A DNA stretch of 64,000 bases from an uncultured Porphyromonadaceae bacterium (GCA_900538555.1 UPYI01000016.1:24678-88677); one strand, 5' to 3'; numbered from the stretch's first letter, positions 8,527-17,994 are shown. Program-made: numbers and translations. Notes: generated by a model not told the origin, from the letters alone.

Positions 8527-8958
8527 ACTGCCGTTATTATTTTTTCCAGCCACTCTCCGGCAAAGGTCATTCCAACGACAGGCGAACCAATGTCCCCAAT
8601 AGAGTCCGGCAAAAACGCCCAATCCCCCACCGACAGCATCGGCTATGAAATCGGCAGCATCGCCCGAACGCCCCAAGCCCATAGATGCCTGAAACACCTC
8701 CATCAATGCCCCTACCGTGCTGCAAAACCAAAAGACGAAAAAGCCGAACCTCCGATTCGGACAAGCCGCAGAATAGCGGTAGCGGTCGAAATAAAATGCA
8801 CAAGCCAGCCCGAAATACATAATGGCATGCACCACCTTATCGGCATGGGCAAACGCGAAACGCGGAGCATGAGGCACCGGATCGGGAAACAGAGAAAGAT
8901 ACAAAACGACCAGCAGGATCAGTATGGAGAAAAAATTTCGCTTTACCACATTCCACAT
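8521..8958 (-). CDS. VanZ-family membrane protein
   Basis: A 145-residue protein with about four hydrophobic segments. Conserved VanZ-like elements are the DKVVHAIMYFGLA block after the first helix and the EVFQ-x-GRSGDAADFIADAVGG segment before the last. In enterococci VanZ gives low-level teicoplanin resistance, but in Bacteroidales the role of these small proteins is unknown. It lies 25 bases downstream of the MscS-type channel gene in the same direction. Confidence 0.85.
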   Translation of the reverse strand: MWNVVKRNFFSILILLVVLYLSLFPDPVPHAPRFAFAHADKVVHAIMYFGLACAFYFDRYRYSAACPNRRFGFFVFWFCSTVGALMEVFQASMGLGRSGDAADFIADAVGGGLGVFAGLYWGHWFACRWNDLCRRVAGKNNNGSL

Positions 8959-8983
8959 ATCGCCGTCTATTTATAAATCAATA

Positions 8984-10225
8984 TCAAGCATTCAACGAAT
9001 GAATATCGCTACCCGACGGAGTTTGATAAACTCGTAATCCGAACTCCGGAACAATCGCAAACACCTGATCGAATATATCCGCCTGCAAACGTTCGTAAGG
9101 GACCCAATCGACCGTATCGAGGAAGAAATACAGCTCCATAGGCAAACCGTATTGCGTAGGCTGCAACTGCCGCACGATAACCAGCATATCTTTCCGCACC
9201 ATATCGTGCCGTTTAAGATATGCCGACAGATAATACCGGAAAATACCTACATTGGTCGGATAAGGCGTATTCAACACATCGCTGTCCGTTTCGGGCGCAT
9301 CGCCGGGGGTTGCGAACGACGACAGATAATCTTTCAGCAATGCGATACGGGAAAAACGCTCTATCATCTCCGGCGTACAGAAACGGATGCTCGAAATATC
9401 GATATTGATCGACCGTTTCACCCGACGTCCGCCGGATCGCCGCATTGCCTGCCAGTTTTGGAACGAGTCGCTGACCAGCAGATATGGCGGCAACGTGACT
9501 ACGGTATTATCCCAGTTACGTACCTTCACCGTATTGAGGGTCACTTCGATCACCGTTCCGTCCGCTCCGTATTTCGGCATCGTGATCCAATCGCCCACCG
9601 AAAGCATATTATTGGCGGAGAGTTGAACGCCAGAAACGAATCCGAGAATACTGTCCTTGAAAATCAGCATCAGCACGGCTGCCGAGGCACCGAGACCGGT
9701 AAGCAGTATAGCCGGCGATTTGTCCAATAAAATAGAGAAACCCCAGATAATACAAATGCAGAATGTGACAACCTGCCCCGTCTGCACCAAGCCCTTCAAC
9801 GGTTTGCCTTTAAACGAAGGCCGCGCTTCCGCCACATGATACAACGCCTGTAATAAAGAAGATACCAAGCGATAAACCATCACCAGAATATACACATTCA
9901 GCAACTTCATCAAAAGCGGCAACAGCGACGACGTTTCCAAAAAGGCAAGCGGCAGCAATATGGAGATCATTACCGGAGTAATGATATGGCACGCCCGCCG
10001 CAACACCTGTTCGTTGAATATGATATCGTCCCATGCCACCGTTGTGCGAACGACGATACGCCGTACCACTTTCAATAAAAAGATACGGCTCAACACGTCG
10101 GTCAGGACAGCGATCAAAACGATCAATCCGAGTATCACCCACTGATCGCCGCTATGAGCCTGATCCAATGTCAAACCACACGATACCAGCAACCGGGTCA
10201 TCCAGTCTTGTATAATATTCCGCAT
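8984..10225 (-). CDS. Mechanosensitive ion channel, MscS family
   Basis: A 413-residue inner-membrane protein with several N-terminal membrane helices, a pore-lining helix with small residues (LLTGLGASAAVLMLIFKDSI) and the following beta domain (VGDWITMPKYGADGTVIEVT), the MscS signature. The long C-terminal region (HDMVRKDMLVIVRQLQPTQY) is like that of the YbdG/MSCM subgroup, larger than E. coli MscS. It would release solutes under hypo-osmotic stress. It probably shares a transcript with the VanZ gene downstream. Confidence 0.93.
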   Translation of the reverse strand: MRNIIQDWMTRLLVSCGLTLDQAHSGDQWVILGLIVLIAVLTDVLSRIFLLKVVRRIVVRTTVAWDDIIFNEQVLRRACHIITPVMISILLPLAFLETSSLLPLLMKLLNVYILVMVYRLVSSLLQALYHVAEARPSFKGKPLKGLVQTGQVVTFCICIIWGFSILLDKSPAILLTGLGASAAVLMLIFKDSILGFVSGVQLSANNMLSVGDWITMPKYGADGTVIEVTLNTVKVRNWDNTVVTLPPYLLVSDSFQNWQAMRRSGGRRVKRSINIDISSIRFCTPEMIERFSRIALLKDYLSSFATPGDAPETDSDVLNTPYPTNVGIFRYYLSAYLKRHDMVRKDMLVIVRQLQPTQYGLPMELYFFLDTVDWVPYERLQADIFDQVFAIVPEFGLRVYQTPSGSDIHSLNA

Positions 10226-10434
10226 AGAATCTCCCTTTCAATTTGCTTGCAAGTATACTAAAAATCTGCCGATAAATAAAACATCCGTTCCGACTTTCGG
10301 TTGTCGGATCTGCCCAAAATCCGACCCGCCGAACGGCATACGGCAAAAACCGTAAGACAAATTCAAAAAGCAATCAAACTCAATTAATTTATCATTTTTA
10401 ATTTCAAACCGTAGTATATAATTATTTTTTATAA

Positions 10435-10442
10435 TAAATTTG
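10435..10442 (+). promoter_or_regulatory. Possible -7 promoter element of the symporter gene
   Basis: TAAATTTG matches TAnnTTTG, 25 bases before the ATG at 10467, in AT-rich DNA. No -33 TTTG is visible. Confidence 0.35.
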
Positions 10443-10466
10443 TTCGAATTTAAAAAAGATCGAAAC

Positions 10467-11813
10467 ATGAGTCATCGAGGACATTTCGTTACCAAACTCG
10501 GAGTTATTGCCGCCACGGTAGGTTCGGCTGTCGGATTAGGAAATATCTGGCGATTTCCCTACATTACCGGGACCAATGGCGGCGGCGCATTTCTGGCGGT
10601 TTACATCATCTGCATTCTGTTGCTGGGTATTCCGGTCATGTGTGCCGAATTCATCATCGGACGCCACGCCAAACTCGATGCCATAGGTTCGATCAAAAAG
10701 TTAGCCCCGCACACCCTGTGGCACTATATCGGCTACTTAGCCGTCGCCGCCTCGGTTCTGATATTGGGATATTACACCGTAATCGCCGGCTGGACTACCG
10801 AATATCTCGTGCAATCGGTAACCGGTCAGTTAAACGACAAAACAGCCGACGTATTGAAAGCCGAACTGGAAGCATTCACCTCTCATCCCTACCGGCCGCT
10901 CATCTGGACCTACATCGTTCTGCTCATCAATTACATTATCCTTAAACGCGGGATACAGAAAGGATTGGAAAAAGCATCGAACATTCTGATGCCCCTCTTG
11001 TTCGTCATCATGATTCTGTTCAGCATCCGGTCGCTCACCTTGCCCGGTGCAAGCGAAGGACTCCGGTTTTTCCTGCAACCCGACTTTCATAAAATAACCC
11101 CGACCGTCATACTGGAAGCAATGGGACAAGCCTTTTTCTCTTTAAGTCTGGGCATGGGGATCCTGCTCACCTACTCCTCCTACTTCTCGAATAAAACCGT
11201 TCTGATACAAACAGCCGGTACTGTGGCATTGCTGGATGCCGTCGTTGCCATATTGGCTGGCATCGTCATCTTCCCCGCCGTATTCTCCATTCCGGAAGTT
11301 TCTCCCGAGCAAGGTTCGAATCTGGTATTCGCCACACTCCCCTATATATTCGGGCAGATGCCAGCCTCCGCCCTGTGGAGCAGTCTGTTCTTCCTGTTGC
11401 TGTTGATCGCCGCGCTTACCTCCACGCTCTCGCTGTTCGAAGTCTCCATTGCGTTCTGTACCGACCACTTCAAGATGTCGCGCCGGTCGGCTACCGGCAC
11501 CATGATTCTGATTGCCGGCGTACTCTGCACATTGTGCTCCCTCTCCATCGGGACGTTGTCGCACCTGACCATAGGAGGCAAAAACATCTTCGACATTTTC
11601 GATTTCGTATCTGCCGTCATTATCCTGCCGCTCAACGGGTTATTGATCAGCATATTCGTCGGATGGTATCTCGACCGTAAATTGTGCCGCAACGAACTGA
11701 CCAATCACGGTACAATTTCTGCCGGATGGTACCGGTCGGTCTATTTTTGTATCCGTTATATCGCACCGGCATTGATTTTGCTTATATTCCTGTCGGGATT
11801 AGGTCTGTTCTGA
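10467..11813 (+). CDS. Sodium-dependent transporter, SNF/NSS family
   Basis: A 448-residue symporter with about eleven to twelve membrane helices. The first helix carries the family signature GSAVGLGNIWRFPY followed by TGTNGGGAFL, which in LeuT-type proteins binds Na+ and substrate. Bacterial members import amino acids with sodium. I chose ATG 10467 (MSHRGHFVTKLG) over the upstream TTG at 10440 because that TTG overlaps the likely promoter box. A small membrane-anchored protein gene follows after one base. Confidence 0.94.
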   Translation: MSHRGHFVTKLGVIAATVGSAVGLGNIWRFPYITGTNGGGAFLAVYIICILLLGIPVMCAEFIIGRHAKLDAIGSIKKLAPHTLWHYIGYLAVAASVLILGYYTVIAGWTTEYLVQSVTGQLNDKTADVLKAELEAFTSHPYRPLIWTYIVLLINYIILKRGIQKGLEKASNILMPLLFVIMILFSIRSLTLPGASEGLRFFLQPDFHKITPTVILEAMGQAFFSLSLGMGILLTYSSYFSNKTVLIQTAGTVALLDAVVAILAGIVIFPAVFSIPEVSPEQGSNLVFATLPYIFGQMPASALWSSLFFLLLLIAALTSTLSLFEVSIAFCTDHFKMSRRSATGTMILIAGVLCTLCSLSIGTLSHLTIGGKNIFDIFDFVSAVIILPLNGLLISIFVGWYLDRKLCRNELTNHGTISAGWYRSVYFCIRYIAPALILLIFLSGLGLF

Positions 11814-11814
11814 T

Positions 11815-12090
11815 ATGAAAAGCATCCGTTTCTTCCACCTGTCGAAAGGCGAACGGCGAGCCGCATGGATATTGGTAGCCTTACTGCTCGCCATCGCCGC
11901 ATCATGTTTCTTCGCGAAACGGAACACATTCCCGGTCACATACCGCCAACCGGAAAATAAAACATCGCGACAGCCGGATAACAGTTCCGGATTCGAAGTG
12001 CCGAAAAACAGAAAAAAGACAAGCCGCACAAACACAGACGATAGCCTGCGCATACGCCCGATTACCCCCGTGCCGCGTATCGAACCGTAA
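11815..12090 (+). CDS. Small membrane-anchored hypothetical protein
   Basis: A 91-residue protein: short basic N terminus (HLSKGERRAAW), one hydrophobic helix at about residues 17-32 (ILVALLLAIAASCFFA), then a polar, proline-rich tail. The N terminus recalls Bacteroidetes helix-hairpin-helix (ComEA-like) proteins, which begin with a K/R-ER-R motif and one helix, but the HhH domain is absent here. It may be a degraded remnant or a small periplasm-facing protein. It starts one base after the symporter's stop, so it is co-transcribed. Confidence 0.65.
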   Translation: MKSIRFFHLSKGERRAAWILVALLLAIAASCFFAKRNTFPVTYRQPENKTSRQPDNSSGFEVPKNRKKTSRTNTDDSLRIRPITPVPRIEP

Positions 12091-12212
12091 ACCGGAGAAG
12101 CGACAAATAACAAAAATCGTCGGGGGCGGTTATTTCTCGGAAAAAAAACGTATCTTCGCCTTATATTGCGTTTGGAGTGTCTGCGCGATACTCCGATTAA
12201 TACGAAACCATT

Positions 12213-13073
12213 ATGATCGATAATCTATCGATAACTCACTATACACTGAACCTCGGCGGGCAATTGCTCTCACTTGCCACGCCACGGGTCATGGGCATAC
12301 TCAATGTCACCCCCGACTCATTCTACGACGGCAGCCGATGCCCGGAGAAAGCGGAAATTACCGAACGTGTACACACGATTGTCCGAGAAGGGGCCGACAT
12401 CATCGACATCGGAGGCTACTCCTCGCGTCCGCATGCCGCCGATATTTCGCCCGACGAAGAGATGCGCCGGCTGTCGGTCGGTCTGGAAATCATCCGCAAA
12501 CACTATCCCGACGCATTCGTTTCGGTAGATACTTTCCGTGCAGAAGTAGCCCGACGTTGCGTCGAAGAATACGGCGTACAGATCATCAACGACATATCGG
12601 GCGGAGAACTCGATCACAAAATGTTCGAGACCGCAGCCGATTTACACGTGCCCTATATATTGATGCACATGCGCGGTACGCCCGACACCATGATGTCGCT
12701 CACCGATTACGACAATCTCATAGGCGATATGCTGTACTATTTCTCGGAACGGATCGCCCGATTGGAATCGCTCGGTGTGAACGACATCATTATCGACCCC
12801 GGTTTCGGATTCAGCAAAACATTAGACGACAATTACTTGCTCATGAAACACCTCGACGAGTTCGCCCGCATCGGCTTGCCGCTTCTGGTGGGCATCTCCC
12901 GAAAATCAATGATTTACAAATATTTCGGAACGACACCGGCTGAAAGTCTGAACGGAACGACCGCCCTGAATGTATTGGCATTGCTCGGCGGAGCCAATAT
13001 CCTGCGCGTACACGACGTTCGGGAAGCGGTCGAAGCGGTACGGATCGTCTGCAAGACATTACAATCGGAATAA
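12213..13073 (+). CDS. folP: Dihydropteroate synthase
   Basis: A 286-residue TIM-barrel enzyme that joins p-aminobenzoate to 6-hydroxymethyl-dihydropterin pyrophosphate in folate synthesis; the sulfonamide target. Signatures in order: MGILNVTPDSFYDGSR (pyrophosphate loop), ADIIDIGGYSSRP, IINDISGGELD, ILMHMRGTPDTM, IIDPGFGFSKTLDDN (pterin-binding Asp) and LLVGISRKSMI (Lys/Ser contacts). The c-di-AMP cyclase gene begins 4 bases after its stop, a common folP-dacA pairing in Bacteroidetes. A weak -7-like TATCTTCG lies at 12151-12158. Confidence 0.97.
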   Translation: MIDNLSITHYTLNLGGQLLSLATPRVMGILNVTPDSFYDGSRCPEKAEITERVHTIVREGADIIDIGGYSSRPHAADISPDEEMRRLSVGLEIIRKHYPDAFVSVDTFRAEVARRCVEEYGVQIINDISGGELDHKMFETAADLHVPYILMHMRGTPDTMMSLTDYDNLIGDMLYYFSERIARLESLGVNDIIIDPGFGFSKTLDDNYLLMKHLDEFARIGLPLLVGISRKSMIYKYFGTTPAESLNGTTALNVLALLGGANILRVHDVREAVEAVRIVCKTLQSE

Positions 13074-13077
13074 AATT

Positions 13078-13833
13078 ATGATCAGTTTCGGCATTAAAGA
13101 TATTATAGACATCCTCATCGTCGCGGTATTGCTCTACAACATTTACCGGATGATGAAAGACTCGGGTACGATCAATGTATTTACCGGCGTACTGGCATTT
13201 ATCGGCGTATGGATCGTCGTCACCCAGTTGCTGGACATGCGGCTGATGGGTGCGATCATGGATAAATTCATGAGTATCGGTCTGTTGGTTCTTGTAATTT
13301 TGTTTCAAGACCAGATCCGGCGTTTTCTGGTCGAGCTGGGATCACACCGGCGATGGCAATTTTTCCTGCAAATGTTCCGGAAAAAGACGCAAGAAGACGA
13401 AAGCCCGTATGTCATGCAGATCGTACACGCCTGCATGAGTATGTCGAAGGTCAAGACAGGCGCACTGATCGTCATTGCAAACGATATGCCGCTGACAGCC
13501 TACGAAAATACCGGAGACATCATCAATGCCGACATCAACTCCCGGCTGATCGAAAACATCTTCTTCAAGAACAGTCCGTTGCACGACGGGGCTATGATCA
13601 TCGTAAATAACCGGATCAGGGCTGCCGGATGTATTTTGCCCGTATCGCACAACAACGACATCCCCCGCTCACTCGGTCTGCGCCATCGCTCGGCACTGGG
13701 CATCACGCAAGAAACCGATGCCACCGCCATTATCGTTTCGGAAGAAACCGGCAACATCAGTGTCGCCCAAAACGGGAAACTGCATCTGAAACTGACCGGT
13801 AAAGATCTCGAACAGCTGCTCCGGAAAAAATAA
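13078..13833 (+). CDS. cdaA: Diadenylate cyclase CdaA (c-di-AMP synthase)
   Basis: A 251-residue membrane enzyme that makes c-di-AMP from two ATP. Three hydrophobic helices fill about residues 8-80. The DAC domain follows, with the catalytic DGA motif in SPLHDGAMIIV (near residue 168) and RHRSALGITQETDA (near residue 202), which bind ATP. I chose ATG 13078, which gives the standard CdaA N terminus (MISFGIKDIIDILIVAVLLY) and lies just after the folP stop; the frame also runs open into folP. No CdaR regulator gene is next to it. Confidence 0.95.
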   Translation: MISFGIKDIIDILIVAVLLYNIYRMMKDSGTINVFTGVLAFIGVWIVVTQLLDMRLMGAIMDKFMSIGLLVLVILFQDQIRRFLVELGSHRRWQFFLQMFRKKTQEDESPYVMQIVHACMSMSKVKTGALIVIANDMPLTAYENTGDIINADINSRLIENIFFKNSPLHDGAMIIVNNRIRAAGCILPVSHNNDIPRSLGLRHRSALGITQETDATAIIVSEETGNISVAQNGKLHLKLTGKDLEQLLRKK

Positions 13834-13872
13834 ACCCTTTGCGCCTCCGTCAAACCCAAAACAAAGAAACAG

Positions 13873-14370
13873 ATGAAAAAACTGCATATCCTTTTACTCT
13901 GCCTGTTGATCGCCGTACCGTTCGGACAAGCCATCTCGATCGACGATCTCTACCGTTCATTCTCGAAAGAAAAAGGCGTTCAGTCTTTTCATCTCAACAA
14001 ATTCCTAACGGGAATACTCAAACTTGATCCCGAGTTCCGGGAACTGAATCTCAAAGAGCTGAAAATGCTCGATCTCGAAAAATGCAAACCGGAGACGCAG
14101 GAACAATTCACACAAAAGGTCAATCTGTTCCTAAACGAGGCATCCGGTAAATACCAAACGGATATAAATGCCACCGAATCGGATGTGTCGGTCTATATCC
14201 TCACCCACAGGCAAGAAGAAACCATACTCGAATTTATCGTACTGACCACGGGAAAAGAGTGCGGGCTGATAGCCATGAAAGGCAACTTCAAGCCCGAGGT
14301 ACTGGAAAAATGGCTCGATGATTCCGACGTGGATATTCCCGATTCGACTCCGCTCTCATCCCAACCTTAG
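13873..14370 (+). CDS. DUF4252-like secreted protein
   Basis: A 165-residue protein with a signal peptide (MKKLHILLLCLLIAVPFGQA). The mature part begins with a segment about avoiding or inducing effects through FSKEKGVQSFHLNKFL and ends with ILEFIVLTTGKECGLIAMKG; both resemble the Bacteroidetes DUF4252 family, whose members are often small periplasmic or lipoproteins next to sigma factor genes. There is no lipobox cysteine here and no sigma factor nearby. It lies 39 bases after the cdaA gene, probably in the same transcript. Function unknown. Confidence 0.7.
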   Translation: MKKLHILLLCLLIAVPFGQAISIDDLYRSFSKEKGVQSFHLNKFLTGILKLDPEFRELNLKELKMLDLEKCKPETQEQFTQKVNLFLNEASGKYQTDINATESDVSVYILTHRQEETILEFIVLTTGKECGLIAMKGNFKPEVLEKWLDDSDVDIPDSTPLSSQP

Positions 14371-14390
14371 ACTTTCGGGAAAGAGGGTTA

Positions 14391-15044
14391 TCAATTCCCC
14401 TTATTCTTTTTCAGCCATTCCTGTCTACGGGCATCCGGCAAATGTTTCACTTCGAAATGCTGGAACGTCGCGTTAAAACCGTTACCATCGGGACTTGCCG
14501 CCATCAGCCCCACCATCACCGGCACATTGTCCTGCATCCATGCATTGCGCATCAGGACATACTCCTTGTCGTCGAACGAATAAAAAATTTCGATCGCATC
14601 CAACCGGCGTACCGCTTTAATCCAGATATACTCCACCGGTTCGTCCAACGGAATGATACTCCAATCGCTGGTAGTATGCGTCACGACCGTACTTAGATTG
14701 AACTTGCCATCGACAAATTCGATGCCGGCTTTGATATAGTTCTCCCGATCTACACGGATCATCATTCCCGCCTGATCGAAACGCGTCCGATAATCGCCCG
14801 ACACCTTCACCTTCGCTTCGAACTCACCACCATATTGCGCATAATAAAACGGTGCGTCATCGACCGTAAAACCATAATGCGATATGCGCCAGTAATCGCT
14901 TTGCGGAGTGACAAACATGCTAAACGTATTCTTCTTGATTTCCCAATGTTCCGGTTCGTTAAACCACTGCATCTTTTCCAACGACTGTCCACATGCACCC
15001 CAAGCAATCGCAGCCGACAATACGACAGAATATACTCTTTTCAT
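14391..15044 (-). CDS. Secreted DUF1349 (concanavalin-like) protein
   Basis: A 217-residue protein with signal peptide (MKRVYSVVLSAAIAWGACGQ). The mature domain matches DUF1349: WFNEPEHWEIKKNTFSMFVT, then FEAKVKVSGDYRTRFDQAG-M-MIRVD and IKAGIEF-DGKFNLSTVVTH. These jelly-roll domains resemble glycan-binding lectin or glycosidase modules (e.g. YesU), so sugar binding outside the cytoplasm is plausible. I placed the start at 15044 because the signal peptide begins there; the upstream open frame runs through the promoter region. It is transcribed divergently from a LuxR-type regulator. Confidence 0.85.
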   Translation of the reverse strand: MKRVYSVVLSAAIAWGACGQSLEKMQWFNEPEHWEIKKNTFSMFVTPQSDYWRISHYGFTVDDAPFYYAQYGGEFEAKVKVSGDYRTRFDQAGMMIRVDRENYIKAGIEFVDGKFNLSTVVTHTTSDWSIIPLDEPVEYIWIKAVRRLDAIEIFYSFDDKEYVLMRNAWMQDNVPVMVGLMAASPDGNGFNATFQHFEVKHLPDARRQEWLKKNKGN

Positions 15045-15064
15045 ACTTAAAACGATTAAAATGT

Positions 15065-15088
15065 TATCTTTGCGTAACGACAAAGGTA
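15065..15088. promoter_or_regulatory. Face-to-face -7 elements of the DUF1349 and LuxR genes
   Basis: TATCTTTG on the plus strand (15065-15072) and TACCTTTG on the minus strand (15081-15088) both match TAnnTTTG and point toward each other, 8 bp apart. Each would start within the other's box, so the two promoters would compete. No good TTTG is seen at -33 on either side. Confidence 0.5.
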
Positions 15089-15135
15089 AGAGCCGACGCT
15101 CAAACCGCCAATACTGATAATTAACCATTTTCCCG

Positions 15136-15891
15136 ATGAAAGAAATATTAGACCGTCTGAGCACCGAACTGCACCGGCAAGACTTTTCCCGACAGGAACA
15201 ACCCGCCGGATCGCCCGACGAATACATACAGATAGCCCGGAACTATGCCCGGCTCGAAAATGCCATAGCCGTACTGAGCGACCTGAAAACCGAAACCAGT
15301 TATATCTACTACGGGAAAACGGCAGAAGCCTTCGGTTTGCCCGCCGACGAAAACGTCCATGTCATACACTCGATCTGGGAAGAAGAGATATTCGGAAAGA
15401 TACATCCGGACGATCTGCCTGCAAAGCATCTGAACGAGCTGCGCTTTTTCCACTTCCTGAAAAATATCCCGAACACCCGGCGCAAAAACTATTATCTGCG
15501 GAACAAACTCCGAATGCGGACGACAACCGGCTGTTACCTTCCTGTTCTGCACCGGATTCTATATATCGCCAGTCATACCGACAGAAATATCCGATGGGCA
15601 TTGTGCCTGTATAATTTCGATTACGACCAGTCGGACGGATGTATTATCGTAAATACCGCCAACGGGCAAATCACGAAAATCGAGCAGACCCGCAACAACG
15701 GTCTGTTGTCGGTCCGGGAGAAAGAAGTTCTCCACTTGATCGAACGGGGCATGATGAGCAAAGAAATAGCAGAGCGGCTCTCGGTCAGTGTCAATACGAT
15801 AAACCGGCACCGGCAAAACATCATCGGAAAACTTCAAGTGGGCAACTCGCTCGAAGCATGTAGAGTAGCCAAAGATCTGCACCTGATATAA
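15136..15891 (+). CDS. LuxR-type (GerE) transcriptional regulator
   Basis: A 251-residue regulator. The C-terminal helix-turn-helix (residues 188-245) reads LSVREKEVLHLIERGMMSKE then IAERLSVSVNTINRHRQNII, a clear LuxR/GerE domain. The N-terminal part (residues 40-160) looks like a PAS-type sensor, similar to Bacteroidetes LuxR regulators without a phosphoacceptor receiver. The ligand is unknown. It shares a compact divergent promoter region with the DUF1349 gene and may control it. A perfect terminator follows immediately. Confidence 0.88.
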   Translation: MKEILDRLSTELHRQDFSRQEQPAGSPDEYIQIARNYARLENAIAVLSDLKTETSYIYYGKTAEAFGLPADENVHVIHSIWEEEIFGKIHPDDLPAKHLNELRFFHFLKNIPNTRRKNYYLRNKLRMRTTTGCYLPVLHRILYIASHTDRNIRWALCLYNFDYDQSDGCIIVNTANGQITKIEQTRNNGLLSVREKEVLHLIERGMMSKEIAERLSVSVNTINRHRQNIIGKLQVGNSLEACRVAKDLHLI

Positions 15892-15935
15892 AATAGAGCG
15901 GGTTACCGAACCGAATCGGCAACCCGCTCTATTTT
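15890..15935. terminator. Bidirectional terminator between the LuxR gene and typA
   Basis: Perfect 15-bp arms (15890-15904 and 15921-15935) with A-runs at the left base and T-runs at the right base, between convergent genes. Confidence 0.9.
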
Positions 15936-15950
15936 CCTATCTTCAACGCG

Positions 15951-17750
15951 CTATGCTTTGTTAGCCCGTTTACGTTCTATCTCGTCCAGAATAATCTTAC
16001 GCAGACGCAGATGGTGAGGTGTCACCTCCACATATTCGTCTTCCTTGATATATTCCAATGCTTCTTCCAACGAGAATACGACCGGCGGAATGATGCGAGC
16101 CTTGTCGTCCGAACCCGACGCACGCATGTTTGTCAGTTTCTTGGACTTCGTCACATTCACCACGATGTCGTTATCTTTGGCGTTCTCGCCGACTACCTGT
16201 CCGGCATACACCTCTTCCTGCGGGAAAATAAAGAAACGACCGCGATCCTGCAACTTGTCGATGGCATAAGCATAAGCCGTACCGGCTTCCATCGCAATCA
16301 ACGAACCATTGGTGCGCCGGTCGATATCGCCCTTCCACGGTTGATATTCCAGAAAACGGTGAGCCATGATCGCTTCTCCTGCCGAAGCCGTAAGTACATT
16401 ATTCCGCAAACCGATGATACCACGCGACGGGATATTGAATTCCATGTGAATCCGATCGTTTTGCGTCGTCATCGACACCAACTCGCCTTTACGACGGGTA
16501 ACCATATCGATAATCCGGCTCGAATACTCCTCGGGCAAATTGACAGTCAGCAACTCTACCGGTTCGCATTTCTGTCCGTCTATTTCGCGGACGATTACCT
16601 GCGGTTGCCCTACCTGCAACTCATATCCCTCACGGCGCATCGTTTCGATCAGCACCGACAAATGCAACACGCCACGACCGTACACGGTCCAGACATCTTC
16701 GTTGTCGGCTTTGGTCACACGCAACGCCAGATTCCGGTCAAGCTCTTTCGCCAGACGATCGGCGATATGACGGGATGTAACATATTTTCCGTCTTTCCCG
16801 AAGAAAGGCGAATCGTTGATCGTAAATGTCATCGACATCGTAGGCTCGTCGATTGCAATACGAGGCAGCGGCTCGGGATTCAACGCATCGGCAATCGTAT
16901 CGCCGATCTCGAAATTTTCCAATCCGACAATCGCACAAATATCTCCCGATCCTACCGACGAAACTTTCGTCCGGTTCATACCCTCGAATACATCCAACTC
17001 TTTGATCCGTTGCTTCACGACCGAACCGTCCTTTTTGCAAAGTGCCACTTCCATGCCCTCCTTCAACTCGCCGCGATGCACCCGACCTACGGCGATACGG
17101 CCTACATACGACGAATAGTCCAACGAAGTGATAAGCATTTGAGGCGTGCCCTCCAAATATTGCGGTTCCGGGATATATTCGATGATAGCATCGAGCAACG
17201 GCAAGATATTATCGGTCGGCTTACGCCAATCGACCGACATCCAGTTTTGCTTTGCCGAACCGTAGATCGTCGGGAAATCCAACTGGTCTTCCGAAGCATC
17301 GAGGCTGAACATCAAGTCGAGTACCATCTCCTGCACTTCGTCGGGACGACAATTGGGTTTGTCCACCTTGTTGATAACCACCAACGGTTTCAAACCCATC
17401 TCAATGGCTTTTTGCAAAACGAAACGAGTCTGGGGCATCGGGCCTTCAAACGCATCGACCAACAGCAGACAGCCGTCCGCCATGTTCAACACACGCTCCA
17501 CCTCGCCACCGAAATCGGCGTGCCCCGGAGTATCTATAATATTTATCTTATAATCTTTATAACGAATCGACACATTCTTCGACAGGATCGTGATTCCTCG
17601 CTCCCGCTCCAAATCATTATTATCCAATATCAACTCACCGGCATTCTGGTTCTCGCGAAACAAATGTCCAGCCAAAAGCATCTTATCGACCAACGTCGTC
17701 TTACCATGATCGACGTGTGCGATGATAGCAATGTTTCTAATCTTCTGCAT
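15951..17750 (-). CDS. typA: Ribosome-binding GTPase TypA/BipA
   Basis: A 599-residue translational GTPase with EF-G-like layout that aids 50S assembly and stress adaptation. G1 is AHVDHGKT (11-18), G2 lies in RERGITI, G3 is DTPGH (73-77), G4 is NKVD (127-130). The following beta-barrel and EF-G III/V-like domains and the TypA-specific C terminus (NMRASGSDDKARIIPP) are complete. I set the start at 17750 because MQKIRNIAIIAHVDHG is the family N terminus; the open frame continues upstream without similarity. Confidence 0.97.
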   Translation of the reverse strand: MQKIRNIAIIAHVDHGKTTLVDKMLLAGHLFRENQNAGELILDNNDLERERGITILSKNVSIRYKDYKINIIDTPGHADFGGEVERVLNMADGCLLLVDAFEGPMPQTRFVLQKAIEMGLKPLVVINKVDKPNCRPDEVQEMVLDLMFSLDASEDQLDFPTIYGSAKQNWMSVDWRKPTDNILPLLDAIIEYIPEPQYLEGTPQMLITSLDYSSYVGRIAVGRVHRGELKEGMEVALCKKDGSVVKQRIKELDVFEGMNRTKVSSVGSGDICAIVGLENFEIGDTIADALNPEPLPRIAIDEPTMSMTFTINDSPFFGKDGKYVTSRHIADRLAKELDRNLALRVTKADNEDVWTVYGRGVLHLSVLIETMRREGYELQVGQPQVIVREIDGQKCEPVELLTVNLPEEYSSRIIDMVTRRKGELVSMTTQNDRIHMEFNIPSRGIIGLRNNVLTASAGEAIMAHRFLEYQPWKGDIDRRTNGSLIAMEAGTAYAYAIDKLQDRGRFFIFPQEEVYAGQVVGENAKDNDIVVNVTKSKKLTNMRASGSDDKARIIPPVVFSLEEALEYIKEDEYVEVTPHHLRLRKIILDEIERKRANKA

Positions 17751-17770
17751 ACAATCTTGTTTTAGCGGTG

Positions 17771-17778
17771 CAAAGGTA
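17771..17778 (-). promoter_or_regulatory. -7 promoter element of typA
   Basis: TACCTTTG on the minus strand matches TAnnTTTG, 20 bases before the ATG. No -33 TTTG at the usual distance. Confidence 0.45.
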
Positions 17779-17920
17779 GCACAAAATTTTAATCCGCTGT
17801 GCATATTCTTTTTACTTTTCGTATTCAAAACAGCGTTACTCCACCCCGATCGTCCGGAAAGCCTCATAAAAACGCAACGAAAGTTATCGCAACATCTATG
17901 CAAAGGAAAAGATGGATTAT

Positions 17921-17951
17921 TTTGCATTCACAAATATTTAAGCTATCTTTG
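17921..17951 (+). promoter_or_regulatory. Promoter of the ATPase/DUF4143 gene
   Basis: TTTG (17921-17924), 19 bp, then TATCTTTG (17944-17951): an exact Bacteroidetes consensus, 43 bases before the ATG at 17995. Confidence 0.8.
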
Positions 17952-17994
17952 AACTAACAAAAACTGTGACAATACACACTTTCTGTCAATAACT

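Noticed and set aside
16011..17765. 584-residue frame opposite typA
   Set aside because: Shadow of a strongly conserved gene; composition is unlike a protein and no domain is seen.
17751..17927. Longer typA start
   Set aside because: The upstream in-frame part passes through the -7 box and lacks family similarity.
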